A DNA stretch of 64,000 bases from Tepidamorphus gemmatus (GTDB taxonomy: Bacteria; Pseudomonadota; Alphaproteobacteria; Rhizobiales; Tepidamorphaceae): assembly GCF_004346195.1 (NCBI RefSeq), contig NZ_SMAK01000006.1:1-64000 (forward strand). The letters are read 5' to 3'. Shown here piece after piece: positions 14,850 through 23,678 of the stretch; within the stretch, counting starts at the first letter, position 1; every line of letters starts with the position of its first letter. Position numbers and translations under genes: made by a program. The notes under the pieces were generated by a model, which saw nothing but the letters and a program-made list of their open reading frames with translations, had not been told where the DNA came from and searched no databases.

Positions 14850-15845
14850 TCACATCGCCTTGGCCTTGTCGGTGACGACGTGGCTCCAGGCGCCTTCCGG
14901 CCTCCTGGTGATGACCGGATCGGAACCGCCGCCGAGCAGGACGTCCACGGTCCGCTCGTAGTCGGCCGGGTCGAGCGTGCCGTCGGAGCCCTCGGTCAGC
15001 TTGTTGATCTCGCCCATCATGCGGACCTGGTGCTTCTCGGTCTGGGCGCCGGTGGCGTCATTGTCGAGAACGATGCCGGCGGCTTCCTCGGGATGCTCGC
15101 GGGCATAGTCCCAGCCCTTCATCGAGGCCTTGACGAAGCGGGCCATCATGTCGACGAAGGCCGGATCGGACAGCCTGTCCTCGAGCACATAGAGTCCGTC
15201 CTCGAGCGTCGCGACGCCCTGGTCCTCGTACTTGAAGACGACAAGATCGTCGGGCGAGATGCCGGCATCGATCACCTGCCAGTACTCGTTGTAGGTCATG
15301 GTCGAGATGCATTCGGCCTGCTTCTGCAGCAGCGGATCGACGTTGAAGCCCTGCTTCAGGACGGTGACGCCGTCCGGTCCGCCGTCGGTCGGAATGTTGA
15401 GATGGGCCATCCACGACAGGAAGGGATACTCGTTGCCGAAGAACCAGACACCGAGCGTCTTGCCCCTGAAGTCCTCCGGACTGGTGATGCCGGACTCCTT
15501 CAGGCAGGTCAGCATCATGCCGGAGCGCTTGAACGGCTGGGCGATGTTGACCAGCGGCACACCCTTCTCGCGCGAGGCGAGCGCGGAAGGCATCCAGTCG
15601 ACGATCACGTCGGCGCCGCCGCCGGCGATCACCTGCGGCGGGGCGATGTCAGGTCCGCCCGGCTTGATCTCGACGTCGAGCCCGACCTCGTCGTAGAAGC
15701 CCTTGTCCTTGGCCACGTAGTAGCCCGCAAACTGGGCCTGGGTCACCCATTTGAGCTGGAGCGTCATCTTGTCCTTGGCCGTCGCCGGACCGGCGGCGAC
15801 AGCGAGGGCGGCGGCAGCGACAGCAGCAATCAGTTGCGTCTTCAT
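14850..15845 (-). CDS. ABC transporter substrate-binding protein, NMT1/THI5-like (probable pyrimidine uptake)
   Basis: This 331-residue periplasmic protein has a Sec signal (MKTQLIAAVAAAALAVAAGP, cleavage near ATA-KD). The mature NMT1/THI5 domain begins MTLQLKWVTQAQFAGYYVAKDKGFY, in which QAQFAGYYVA is the family signature, followed by the GGADVIVDW segment. Family members bind pyrimidine-like ligands (thiamine precursors, riboflavin, hydroxymethylpyrimidine). Lying between permease genes and upp, and below dihydropyrimidinase, it most likely captures uracil, thymine or a dihydropyrimidine or hydantoin. That ligand assignment is inference from context. The two permeases and ATPase of the same importer lie directly upstream in transcription order. 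Confidence 0.9.
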   Translation of the reverse strand: MKTQLIAAVAAAALAVAAGPATAKDKMTLQLKWVTQAQFAGYYVAKDKGFYDEVGLDVEIKPGGPDIAPPQVIAGGGADVIVDWMPSALASREKGVPLVNIAQPFKRSGMMLTCLKESGITSPEDFRGKTLGVWFFGNEYPFLSWMAHLNIPTDGGPDGVTVLKQGFNVDPLLQKQAECISTMTYNEYWQVIDAGISPDDLVVFKYEDQGVATLEDGLYVLEDRLSDPAFVDMMARFVKASMKGWDYAREHPEEAAGIVLDNDATGAQTEKHQVRMMGEINKLTEGSDGTLDPADYERTVDVLLGGGSDPVITRRPEGAWSHVVTDKAKAM

Positions 15846-15872
15846 ATTCTCCTCCGGATTGGGCCCCGCCCC

Positions 15873-16982
15873 TCAGCTGCGATAGGACGGATGCCAGAAG
15901 GTGAAGGCCCGCTCGACCAGCGCGACCAGGCCGTAGAATGCCGAGCCGGCAAGTGCGGCGACGGCGATCTCCGCCCAGACCATGTCGATGTTCATCCGCC
16001 CGACCTCGGTCGAGATGCGGAAGCCCATGCCGACGATCGGCGTGCCGAAGAACTCCGCGACGATGGCACCGATCAGGGCGAGGGTCGAGTTGATCTTGAG
16101 GGCAGTAAAGATGAAAGGCAGGGCAGCCGGCAGTCGCAGCTTCATCAGTGTCTGCCAGTAGCCGGCCGCATAGGTGCGCATCAGGTCGCGCTCCATCGCG
16201 CCGGCCGCCGCCAGCCCCGCCACCGTGTTGACCAGCATCGGAAAGAAGGTCATCACGACGACGACGGCGGCCTTCGATGGCCAATCGAAGCCGAACCACA
16301 TGACCATGATCGGTGCGATGCCGACGATGGGCAGCGCGCTGACCAGATTGCCGATCGGCAGGAGGCCGCGCCTGAGGAACGGCACCCGGTCGACGAGGAT
16401 CGCCACGATGAAGCCTGCGCCGCAGCCGAGCGCGTAGCCGATCAGCACCGCACGCAGGAAGGTCTGGCGGAAATCCGCCCACAGGATCGGCACCGAGCCG
16501 GTCATCCTGAGCCAGATCTCGCCGGGCGACGGCAGCAGCACGCGCGGCACCGCGAGGCCGCGCACCACGAGCTCCCACAGGATCAGGACCCACAGGCCGA
16601 ACAACAGCGGCACGGCGATGTCGATCGCGCGCTGCAGCATCCGCTCGCGCGGCGACAGCGCCGACAGCGCGTCGGCCAGCCGCCAGGCGGCGAGCCAGGC
16701 GGCGACGACCAGAAGCCAGAAGCCGGACCCGGCGCTGCCGGTCACCTGCGGCAGGGCACCGATCAGAAGCCAGGCCGCCAGATGCGCGGCGATGGCCGCG
16801 GCAGGGATGGTCAGGCGCGCCATCGCCGTCGCCGCGACGGCGCAGACGATCAACGCGGCTGCCGCCAGCGCGAGCGGCGGGCTGGCCAGAACCGTTGCCC
16901 CGCCGCGGACGGCAGGCAGCGCCAGCGCAACGAGCGCCAGCGCCCCGGACAGTCCCACGAGTGGCGCAACCCCTCCCCTCAT
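15873..16982 (-). CDS. ABC transporter permease (pyrimidine importer, long form)
   Basis: The 369-residue inner-membrane protein has a BPD_transp_1 domain in its C-terminal two thirds, with the EAA loop that contacts the ATPase (MRTYAAGYWQTLMKLRLPAALPF split over the loop). About 100 extra residues at the N-terminus form additional membrane segments not present in its partner. It overlaps the preceding permease gene by four bases (ATGA), which implies translational coupling. Two different permeases plus one ATPase suggest a heterodimeric channel in the SsuC/ThiX class. It serves the NMT1-type binding protein encoded 27 bases downstream. Confidence 0.9.
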   Translation of the reverse strand: MRGGVAPLVGLSGALALVALALPAVRGGATVLASPPLALAAAALIVCAVAATAMARLTIPAAAIAAHLAAWLLIGALPQVTGSAGSGFWLLVVAAWLAAWRLADALSALSPRERMLQRAIDIAVPLLFGLWVLILWELVVRGLAVPRVLLPSPGEIWLRMTGSVPILWADFRQTFLRAVLIGYALGCGAGFIVAILVDRVPFLRRGLLPIGNLVSALPIVGIAPIMVMWFGFDWPSKAAVVVVMTFFPMLVNTVAGLAAAGAMERDLMRTYAAGYWQTLMKLRLPAALPFIFTALKINSTLALIGAIVAEFFGTPIVGMGFRISTEVGRMNIDMVWAEIAVAALAGSAFYGLVALVERAFTFWHPSYRS

Positions 16983-17872
16983 TGCGCCATTCCCATGCGC
17001 CGCAGCACGATACGGTTGGCGAGACCGACCAGAGCCACCAGGATCGCTGCCATGAACGCCGCCATGAACAGTGCCGACCAGATCTGGATGGTCTGGCCGT
17101 AATAGGAGCCGGCCAGCAGCCGCGCCCCGAGGCCGGCTACCGCCCCGGTCGGCAGCTCGCCGACGATGGCGCCGACCAGGCTGATGGCAATGGCGACCTT
17201 CATGGCGGTGAACAGGAACGGCACCGAGGACGGGGCCCTGAGTTTCCAGAACACCTGCGCACGGCTGGCCGAGTAGGTGCGCATCAGGTCGAGATGGATG
17301 ACGTCCGGCGAGCGCAGACCCTTCACCATGCCCACCACGACGGGAAAGAACGACAGGTAGGTCGAAATCATCGCCTTGGGGATCAGGCCGGTCAGACCGA
17401 CGGCATTGAGCACCACGATGATCATCGGCGCGACGGCGAGGATCGGGATCGTCTGCGAGGCGATCACCCAGGGCATCAGCGAACGGTCGAGGGTGCGGCT
17501 GTGGACGATGCCGATGGCGAGCACGATGCCGAGCAGCGTACCGATGACGAAGCCGAGCAGCGTCGAGGAGAGCGTGATCCAGGCGTGGTAGATCAGGCTG
17601 CGCCGCGAGGTCGGGGCGATCTGGGCGGTGGTCTTCCAGATCTCCGCGGCAACCTGGTGCGGGGCAGGCAGAACCGGGCGCTCCTGATTCAGCGTCGCGG
17701 CGATCAGTTCGGCGGCCGTGTAGTCCTGGTTGGCGCGGAGAAAGGTGTCTCGCTGGAACGGCGCATTGAGCCAGACGGCGGCGACGTACCAGATGACAAT
17801 GATCGCCGCCACGACGACGAGTACCGGGATCACCCGGTCGCGCAGCCTGTCGGCGGCGGCGTGGGCGCTCAT
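16979..17872 (-). CDS. ABC transporter permease (pyrimidine importer)
   Basis: This 297-residue inner-membrane protein begins with one span (VIPVLVVVAAIIVIWYVAAVW), then a periplasmic segment and a BPD_transp_1 core with five further spans. The EAA-type loop is MRTYSASRAQVFWKLRAPSSV. The family is that of SsuC/ThiX-like permeases that pair with NMT1/THI5 binding proteins. Its stop overlaps the start of the second permease. A gap of 147 bases separates it from the ATPase gene upstream in transcription order; I see no promoter there. Confidence 0.9.
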   Translation of the reverse strand: MSAHAAADRLRDRVIPVLVVVAAIIVIWYVAAVWLNAPFQRDTFLRANQDYTAAELIAATLNQERPVLPAPHQVAAEIWKTTAQIAPTSRRSLIYHAWITLSSTLLGFVIGTLLGIVLAIGIVHSRTLDRSLMPWVIASQTIPILAVAPMIIVVLNAVGLTGLIPKAMISTYLSFFPVVVGMVKGLRSPDVIHLDLMRTYSASRAQVFWKLRAPSSVPFLFTAMKVAIAISLVGAIVGELPTGAVAGLGARLLAGSYYGQTIQIWSALFMAAFMAAILVALVGLANRIVLRRMGMAQ

Positions 17873-18019
17873 CCGGACCGACCCTCCGCCTCCGTCATCG
17901 GGGCCGCAGCGTGCGGAGCGCGCGAGACGCCTGGATCGGCGCGCACGCCGAATTCAGCCGCATCTGCGGCGGCCGGGAAGACACGCCCGGGCGCGGCACC
18001 GGCAATCCGCAGCCGTCCT

Positions 18020-18814
18020 TCAGTCCTCATAGCTGTGCCCCGCCCGCAGGCCCTCGCGCACCCGGTGGGCGATGGCGAGGAAGTCCGGCGTCTCGCGGAT
18101 GTCGAGGGTCCGCTCGCGCGGCAGATCGGACACGATGACGTCGTGGACCCGGCCGGGGCGCGGCGACATCACGACGATCTTCGTCGACAGGAACACCGCC
18201 TCGGGGATCGAGTGGGTGACGAAGATCACCGTCTTGTTGGTCTTCGCCCAGAGCTTGAGGAGCTGCTCGTTGAGATGGTCGCGGACGATCTCGTCGAGCG
18301 CCCCGAACGGCTCGTCCATCAGCAGCAGGTCCGGCTCGACGGAAAGGGCGCGGGCGATCGAGGCGCGCTGCTGCATGCCGCCCGACAGCTGCCAGGGATA
18401 CTTGCGCTCGAAGCCTGTCAGGTTGACCAGATCGAGGTTGCGCTTGACGCGCTCGGCCTGTTCGGCCTTCGACAGACCCATGATCTCGAGCGGCAGCGCG
18501 ACGTTGCGGGCGATGGTGCGCCAGGGATACAGCGCGGCGGCCTGGAACACATATCCATAGGCGCGGTTGCGGCGAGCTTCGTCCGGGCTGACGCCGTTGA
18601 CGAGGATCGAGCCGGCGGTGGGCTGCTCGAGATCGGCGATGACGCGCAACAGCGTGGTCTTGCCGCAGCCCGACGGGCCGATGAACGAGACGAATTCGCC
18701 GCGGTCGACCTTCAGGTCGATATGCGACAACGCCTGCACCGGCCCGTCCGCGGTCTGGAAGGTGAGCGACAGGTCGCGGACGTCGATGACCGTGGCCGGG
18801 GGGGATTGCGGCAT
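18020..18814 (-). CDS. ABC transporter ATP-binding protein (pyrimidine importer)
   Basis: The 264-residue ATPase has Walker A ([11 protein letters not shown]), Q-loop (YVFQAAALYPWRT), signature LSGGMQQR, Walker B (LLLMDEPFGALDE) and the switch histidine (FVTHSIPEAV). It belongs to the SsuB/TauB group. The gene starts 10 bases after the dihydropyrimidinase stop, which ties uptake to catabolism. It energises the two permeases encoded downstream. Confidence 0.93.
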   Translation of the reverse strand: MPQSPPATVIDVRDLSLTFQTADGPVQALSHIDLKVDRGEFVSFIGPSGCGKTTLLRVIADLEQPTAGSILVNGVSPDEARRNRAYGYVFQAAALYPWRTIARNVALPLEIMGLSKAEQAERVKRNLDLVNLTGFERKYPWQLSGGMQQRASIARALSVEPDLLLMDEPFGALDEIVRDHLNEQLLKLWAKTNKTVIFVTHSIPEAVFLSTKIVVMSPRPGRVHDVIVSDLPRERTLDIRETPDFLAIAHRVREGLRAGHSYED

Positions 18815-18824
18815 CGACGGTCCC

Positions 18825-20285
18825 TCAGACCCCGCTCGCCGGAATGCCGCTGCGCTCGACCTTGCGCGGGGCGGTGAGTTCCTTCCAGGTCGACAGCGCC
18901 CGGTTCACCGCCTGGAACGGCTGGCGGGGAACGAATTCGCCGTGGCCCTCGCGCGTCCTGACCTCGCCATCATGGATCGAGACCACCCCGCGCGACAGCA
19001 CGTAACGCGGCAGGCCCTTGACCTTCTTGCCCTCGAAGACGTTGTAGTCGATTGCCGACTGCTGGGTCTTCGCCGAGATGGTCTTCTCCCGCGCCGGGTC
19101 CCACACCACGATGTCGGCGTCGGCACCGGGCAGGATCGCGCCCTTCTTCGGATAGATGTTTAGGATCTTGGCGATGTTGGTCGAGGTCACTGCAACGAAC
19201 TCGTTCATCGTCAACCGCCCGGTATTGACCCCATGCGTCCACAGCATCGGCATCCGGTCCTCGAGCCCGCCGGTGCCGTTCGGGATCTTGGTGAAGTCGC
19301 CGACACCGAAACGTTTCTGCGCGGTGGTGAACGCGCAATGGTCGGTCGCCACCACCTGCAGCGAGCCCGACTGCAGGCCAGCCCACAGCGAGTCCTGGTG
19401 CTGCTTGTTGCGGAACGGCGGCGACATCACGCGGCGGGCCGCGTGATCCCAGTCGGGGTGAGCGTATTCGCTCTCGTCGAGGGTCAGATGCTGGATCAGC
19501 GGCTCGCCATAGGCGCGGATCCCCTTCTGGCGGGCCCGGCGGATCGCCTCGTGCGCCTGCTCGCAGGACACGTGCACGATGTAGACGGGCACGCCGGCCA
19601 TGTCGGCGATCATGATCGCGCGGTTGGTCGCCTCGCCCTCGACCTCCGGCGGCCGCGAATAGGCATGCGCCTCGGGTCCGTTATTGCCCTCTGCCAGCAG
19701 CCTTGCCTGAAGCTGCGCCACGACGTCGCCGTTCTCGGCATGGACGAGCGGCAGGGCACCGAGCTCGGCGCAGCGCTGGAAGGAGGCGAACATCTCGTCG
19801 TCGTCCACCATCAGCGCGCCCTTGTAGGCCATGAAATGCTTGAAGGTGTTGATGCCCTTGTCGCGGACGATGACCGCCATCTCGTCGAACACCTGCTCGC
19901 CCCACCAGGTGATCGCCATGTGGAACGAGTAGTCGCAGTTCGCCCGGCCCGTCTTGTTGTGCCACATGGCAAGCGCGTCGAGCAGCGACTGGCCGGGCGA
20001 CGGCAGCGCGAAATCGACCACCATTGTCGTGCCGCCGGCAAGCGCGGCGCGGGTGCCGCTCTCGAAATCGTCGGAGGAATAGGTGCCCATGAAGGGCATC
20101 TCGAGATGGGTGTGCGGATCGATGCCGCCCGGCATGACGTAGCAACCGGTGGCGTCGAGGACATGATCGGCGTCGTGCGGCAGGTCGGGCCCGACGGCGA
20201 CGATCCTGTCGTGCTGGATGTAGACGTCGCCCTTGAAGGTCAGATCGGCGGTGACGATGGTGCCGCCCTTGATCAGTTTGGACAT
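18825..20285 (-). CDS. hydA: Dihydropyrimidinase (D-hydantoinase)
   Basis: This 486-residue cyclic amidohydrolase opens dihydrouracil or dihydrothymine to N-carbamoyl-beta-alanine or N-carbamoyl-beta-aminoisobutyrate. Its binuclear metal site is complete: the HxH of GGIDPHTHLEMPF, the lysine to be carboxylated (KHFMAYKG), His of LVHAENG, His of YIVHVSCEQAH and Asp of VATDHCAF. Length and C-terminus are normal for the family. It lies between the N-carbamoyl-amidohydrolase and the importer ATPase genes. It is the middle step of the reductive pyrimidine pathway. The first enzyme, dihydropyrimidine dehydrogenase, is not in the window. Confidence 0.95.
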   Translation of the reverse strand: MSKLIKGGTIVTADLTFKGDVYIQHDRIVAVGPDLPHDADHVLDATGCYVMPGGIDPHTHLEMPFMGTYSSDDFESGTRAALAGGTTMVVDFALPSPGQSLLDALAMWHNKTGRANCDYSFHMAITWWGEQVFDEMAVIVRDKGINTFKHFMAYKGALMVDDDEMFASFQRCAELGALPLVHAENGDVVAQLQARLLAEGNNGPEAHAYSRPPEVEGEATNRAIMIADMAGVPVYIVHVSCEQAHEAIRRARQKGIRAYGEPLIQHLTLDESEYAHPDWDHAARRVMSPPFRNKQHQDSLWAGLQSGSLQVVATDHCAFTTAQKRFGVGDFTKIPNGTGGLEDRMPMLWTHGVNTGRLTMNEFVAVTSTNIAKILNIYPKKGAILPGADADIVVWDPAREKTISAKTQQSAIDYNVFEGKKVKGLPRYVLSRGVVSIHDGEVRTREGHGEFVPRQPFQAVNRALSTWKELTAPRKVERSGIPASGV

Positions 20286-20338
20286 GTGTCGTGCTCCTCC
20301 TCGCCCTGTTGCTCCCCGTCACACCGTCCGCAGCGAGC

Positions 20339-20415
20339 GGAGAGCCGGGATCGGGACGCCGCCGCCGTCGATGGGCCCCGATCCCGGATCGGCCTGGCGG
20401 CCGTCCGGGATGACG
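20339..20415 (+). repeat. Dispersed palindromic intergenic repeat, copy B (full unit)
   Basis: The unit begins GGAGAGCCGGGATCGGG and ends with the core CCGATCCCGGATCGGCC ... GGCCGTCCGGGATGACG. It fills the gap between hydA and the N-carbamoyl-amidohydrolase gene. The arms can pair to form a long hairpin. It is used here as the reference for copies A and C-F. Confidence 0.75.
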
Positions 20416-20437
20416 TGGAAATGAGTGGCGCTGGCCC

Positions 20438-21688
20438 TCACCCGACGATCTCCGCCGTCTCGACCGCGGCGTGGAACAGCGTGTTGACGCCGGCCGCCGC
20501 CCAGTCGGGGGTGATGTCCTCCTCCTCGTTGTGGCTGATTCCGTCGACGCAGGGGCAGAAGATCATCGCAGTCGGTGCGACGCGAGCGATGTAGCAGGCG
20601 TCGTGACCCGCACCCGAGACGATGTCGCGATGCTTGTAGCCGAGCCGTTCGGCGGCGCGCCGGACGGCGGACACGCAGGCGGGATCGAAGGCCACCGGCG
20701 GATAGTAGAACACCTCGGACACCTCCCGCTCGAGCCGCCCCTCCGCACATGCCTTGTCGAGCGCGGCCTCGAGCCTGGCCTTCATGTCGGCCAGGACCGC
20801 ATCGTCGGGATGGCGGAAGTCGACGGTCATCGTGACGGCGCCGGGAATGACGTTGCGCGACCCGGGATAGGGATCGAGCACACCGACGGTGCCGACTGCA
20901 TGCGGCGCATGCGCGAGCGCGATCTCGTTGACGGCCTGGACGATCTTCGCCGCCCCGAGCAGCGCGTCGCGGCGGCGCGGCATCGGCGTGGTACCGGCAT
21001 GGCTCTCGAAGCCGGTCAACCTGATGTCGAACCAGCGCTGGCCCTGGCCGTGGGTGACGACGCCGACATCGCAGCCCTCCGCCTCGAGGATCGGTCCCTG
21101 CTCGATGTGCAGCTCGAAATAGGCCTTGATCGGGTGCTGCCCCACCGGCTCGGTCCCGACGAAGCCGATGCGCTTCAACTCCTCGCCGAAGCGGCGCCCC
21201 TCGCGATCACGGATGGCGTAGACCTCGTCCTGCGTGAAGGCGCCCGCAAAGACGCCGGAGGCGACCATCGCGGGGGTGAACCGGGTGCCCTCCTCGTTGG
21301 TCCAGTTGGCGACCTCGATCGGATGGCGGGTCTTCAGGCCGAGATCGTTGAGGGTGCGGATCACCTCGAGGCCGCCCAGCACGCCGAGAACCCCGTCGAA
21401 CTTGCCTCCCGTCGGCTGCGTATCGAGATGGCTGCCGAGCACGACCGGCGGCAGGGACGGATCGGCGCCGGCGCGCCGGGCGAACATGTTGCCCATGGAG
21501 TCAACCGTCATGGTGCAGCCGGCCGCCTCGCACCAGCGCTGGAACAGCAGACGGCCCTCGCGGTCGGCATCCGTCAGCGTCTGGCGGTTGTTGCCGCCCT
21601 TCACGCCGGGGCCGATCTTCGCCATCTCCATCAGCGAGTCCCAGAGACGCCCGGAATTGATCCTCAGATTGTCGGCCGGACCGGTCAT
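20438..21688 (-). CDS. M20-family Zn-dependent N-carbamoyl-amino-acid amidohydrolase (beta-ureidopropionase type)
   Basis: The 416-residue enzyme belongs to the AmaB/HyuC/beta-ureidopropionase branch of M20. It should release NH3 and CO2 from N-carbamoyl-beta-alanine to give beta-alanine. Metal and catalytic residues are visible in VVLGSHLDTQPTGGKFDG, NEEGTRF, ELHIEQGPILE and SGAGHDACYIA. The start is the ATG at 21688 (MTGPADNLRINSGR), with a GGAG nine bases upstream; a GTG at 21703 would overlap that site. It lies between mmsA and hydA, giving consecutive steps of the pathway on one strand. Some homologues are L-carbamoylases or allantoate hydrolases, but the context favours pyrimidine degradation. 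Confidence 0.92.
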   Translation of the reverse strand: MTGPADNLRINSGRLWDSLMEMAKIGPGVKGGNNRQTLTDADREGRLLFQRWCEAAGCTMTVDSMGNMFARRAGADPSLPPVVLGSHLDTQPTGGKFDGVLGVLGGLEVIRTLNDLGLKTRHPIEVANWTNEEGTRFTPAMVASGVFAGAFTQDEVYAIRDREGRRFGEELKRIGFVGTEPVGQHPIKAYFELHIEQGPILEAEGCDVGVVTHGQGQRWFDIRLTGFESHAGTTPMPRRRDALLGAAKIVQAVNEIALAHAPHAVGTVGVLDPYPGSRNVIPGAVTMTVDFRHPDDAVLADMKARLEAALDKACAEGRLEREVSEVFYYPPVAFDPACVSAVRRAAERLGYKHRDIVSGAGHDACYIARVAPTAMIFCPCVDGISHNEEEDITPDWAAAGVNTLFHAAVETAEIVG

Positions 21689-21898
21689 GCTGTGCTGCTC
21701 CACTTCAACCTTGCTGGATCCTTGTCACGAAGGCCGTGCACACCGAGGCCTCGTCGATCATCGCGGAAGCGCCCGAGCTGCAGGCCGGGATCGGAATCGC
21801 AGCTCCCCTTCCCTGGAGACCGATACCGGCCTTCCGCCGCGCTCCGGTCGGCATGGCGGTGTAGCGGTGACGGATCTGTCGAGAACCATGCTGCCCAC

Positions 21899-23395
21899 TC
21901 AGTTCATCGTCGGGAAGGTGTAGACGGCGCCCTCCCTGATGCCGCCCGGCCAGCGCGTGGTGACGGTCTTCAGACGGGTGTAGAAGCGCACGCCTTCCGG
22001 ACCGTAGATCGAGTGATCGCCGAACAGCGAGCGCTTCCAGCCGCCGAAGGAGTGGTAGGCGACCGGAACCGGAATCGGCACGTTGACGCCGACCATGCCT
22101 ACCTCGATCGCATCGGCGAAGGCGCGGGCCGCGTCGCCGTCGCGGGTGAAGATCGCAGAGCCGTTGCCATATTCATGGGCATTGACGAGGCCGACCGCCT
22201 CGCCGAACGACCCGGCCCGAACAACGGACAGGACGGGTCCGAAGATCTCCTCCCGGTAGATGGTCATGTCGGGGGTGACCCGGTCGAACAGCGAGCCGCC
22301 GACGAAATAGCCGTTCTCGTATCCCTGCAGCCGGAAGCCCCGTCCGTCGACGACGAGATCGGCGCCCTCGGCGATCCCCTTGTCGATGTAGCCCAGCACC
22401 TTCTGGAGATGCTGCCGGGTGACCAGCGGCCCCATCTCCGCGTCGGGGTCGGTGGAGGGGCCGATCTTGAGGGCCCGCACCTTCGGAGCCAGAGTCTCGA
22501 CGAGGCGGTTCGCCGTCTCCTCGCCGACCGGGACCGCCACCGAGACCGCCATGCAGCGCTCGCCCGCCGAGCCGTAGCCCGCCCCCATCAGCGCATCGGC
22601 GGCCTTGTCGATGTCGGCATCGGGCATGATGATCATGTGGTTCTTCGCCCCGCCGAGGGCCTGCACGCGCTTGCCCTTCGCGGTGCCGCGCGCATAGACA
22701 TATTCCGCGATCGGGGTCGAGCCGACGAAGCTCACCGCCTTGACATCGGGATGGTCGAGGATCGCATCCACGGCCTCCTTGTCGCCGTGGACGATGTTGA
22801 GCACGCCGTCCGGGAAGCCAGCCTCGCGGAAGATCTCATAGACCAGCATCGGCGCGGAGGGATCACGCTCGGAGGGCTTCAGCACGAAGGTGTTGCCGCA
22901 GGCGATCGCCACCGGATACATCCACAGCGGCACCATCGCCGGAAAGTTGAACGGGGTGATGCCGGCGACCACGCCGAGCGGCTGGCGATCGGAATAGGAA
23001 TCGACTTCCGGGCCGACATTGCGGGAGAATTCGCCCTTCAGAAGATGCGGGATGCCGCAGGCGAACTCCACCACCTCGATGCCGCGCGCGACCTCGCCGA
23101 GCGCGTCCGCATGCGTCTTGCCGTGCTCGCGGCTGATCGCGCGGGCGATATCGGCGGCGCGCGCGTCGAGCAGCTCCTTGAAGCGGAACATCAGCCGCGC
23201 CCGCTTCAGCGGCGGCGTCGCGCCCCAGGCAGGGGCGGCAGCCCTGGCCGCAGCGACCGCCTCGCCTACCTCGGCGGCAGTCGACAGCGGCAGTTCGGCG
23301 ACCTGTTCGCCGGTGGCGGGATTGTACACGGGCGCCGACCGCGCACTCGAGGATGGCGCAACGCGCGCACCTATGGCGTTTGCGATCCGGTCCAT
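21899..23395 (-). CDS. mmsA: CoA-acylating (methyl)malonate-semialdehyde dehydrogenase
   Basis: The 498-residue aldehyde dehydrogenase converts methylmalonate semialdehyde to propionyl-CoA or malonate semialdehyde to acetyl-CoA, with NAD and CoA. MmsA signatures are clear: [19 protein letters not shown], the catalytic Cys in [14 protein letters not shown], and the [20 protein letters not shown]-terminal segment. The start is the ATG at 23395 behind GGAGGAG. A longer frame to 23632 runs into the operator region and is not coding. It heads the pyrimidine block, where it would consume the semialdehydes from beta-alanine and beta-aminoisobutyrate. It could also serve valine and inositol catabolism. 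A divergent RutR-family gene and two operator boxes lie upstream. Confidence 0.95.
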   Translation of the reverse strand: MDRIANAIGARVAPSSSARSAPVYNPATGEQVAELPLSTAAEVGEAVAAARAAAPAWGATPPLKRARLMFRFKELLDARAADIARAISREHGKTHADALGEVARGIEVVEFACGIPHLLKGEFSRNVGPEVDSYSDRQPLGVVAGITPFNFPAMVPLWMYPVAIACGNTFVLKPSERDPSAPMLVYEIFREAGFPDGVLNIVHGDKEAVDAILDHPDVKAVSFVGSTPIAEYVYARGTAKGKRVQALGGAKNHMIIMPDADIDKAADALMGAGYGSAGERCMAVSVAVPVGEETANRLVETLAPKVRALKIGPSTDPDAEMGPLVTRQHLQKVLGYIDKGIAEGADLVVDGRGFRLQGYENGYFVGGSLFDRVTPDMTIYREEIFGPVLSVVRAGSFGEAVGLVNAHEYGNGSAIFTRDGDAARAFADAIEVGMVGVNVPIPVPVAYHSFGGWKRSLFGDHSIYGPEGVRFYTRLKTVTTRWPGGIREGAVYTFPTMN

Positions 23396-23597
23396 CTCTC
23401 CTCCCTGGTCCGTCGCGACAGGTCCGTCGACGGGCCAACCCTCGCAGGCGCAGCCACGGCGCGCACGGTCCTGATGCCGGATCGACCGATCTGGCGGCCC
23501 GCGCTTCGGCGCGGATACGCCCGTTCCCCCTTCCGTGCGCCCGATCTCGCGGTGTCGCCAACGGAATTCTTGTGTATCGGCCCCGGATCTGCGAAAG

Positions 23598-23648
23598 TTG
23601 ACCAAATAGTCAGCTTCAGACGCTAGAGCCACTTGACCATTCGGTCAA
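23598..23648. promoter_or_regulatory. Two RutR-like operator boxes and the mmsA-operon promoter
   Basis: Box 2, TTGACCATTCGGTCAA (23633-23648), has perfect 6-bp arms and fits the E. coli RutR consensus TTGACCA-NN-TGGTCAA with one change. Box 1, TTGACCAAATAGTCAG (23598-23613), fits with two changes. They start 35 bases apart. On the minus strand, box 2 supplies a -35 element TTGACC (23648-23643), followed after 17 bases by TAGCGT (23625-23620). Box 1 then covers the expected transcription start near 23612. Repressor bound to both would block transcription towards mmsA. The regulator gene begins 30 bases beyond box 2 on the other strand, so autoregulation is likely. Confidence 0.75.
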
Positions 23649-23678
23649 GACAAAAAAGCGGTCGCCCGGACACCCCCG

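Noticed and set aside
14004-17102. 1032-codon plus-strand open frame
   Set aside because: It is antisense to upp, the substrate-binding protein and a permease. His/Asp/Arg-rich composition is typical of reversed high-GC genes.
19308-19317. GAAACGTTTC, a perfect PsrA-like palindrome
   Set aside because: It lies inside the hydA coding sequence, far from any promoter, and lacks the N2-4 spacer; taken as chance.
20471-23626. 1051-codon plus-strand open frame
   Set aside because: It is antisense to the amidohydrolase and mmsA, both unmistakable; no recognisable domain.
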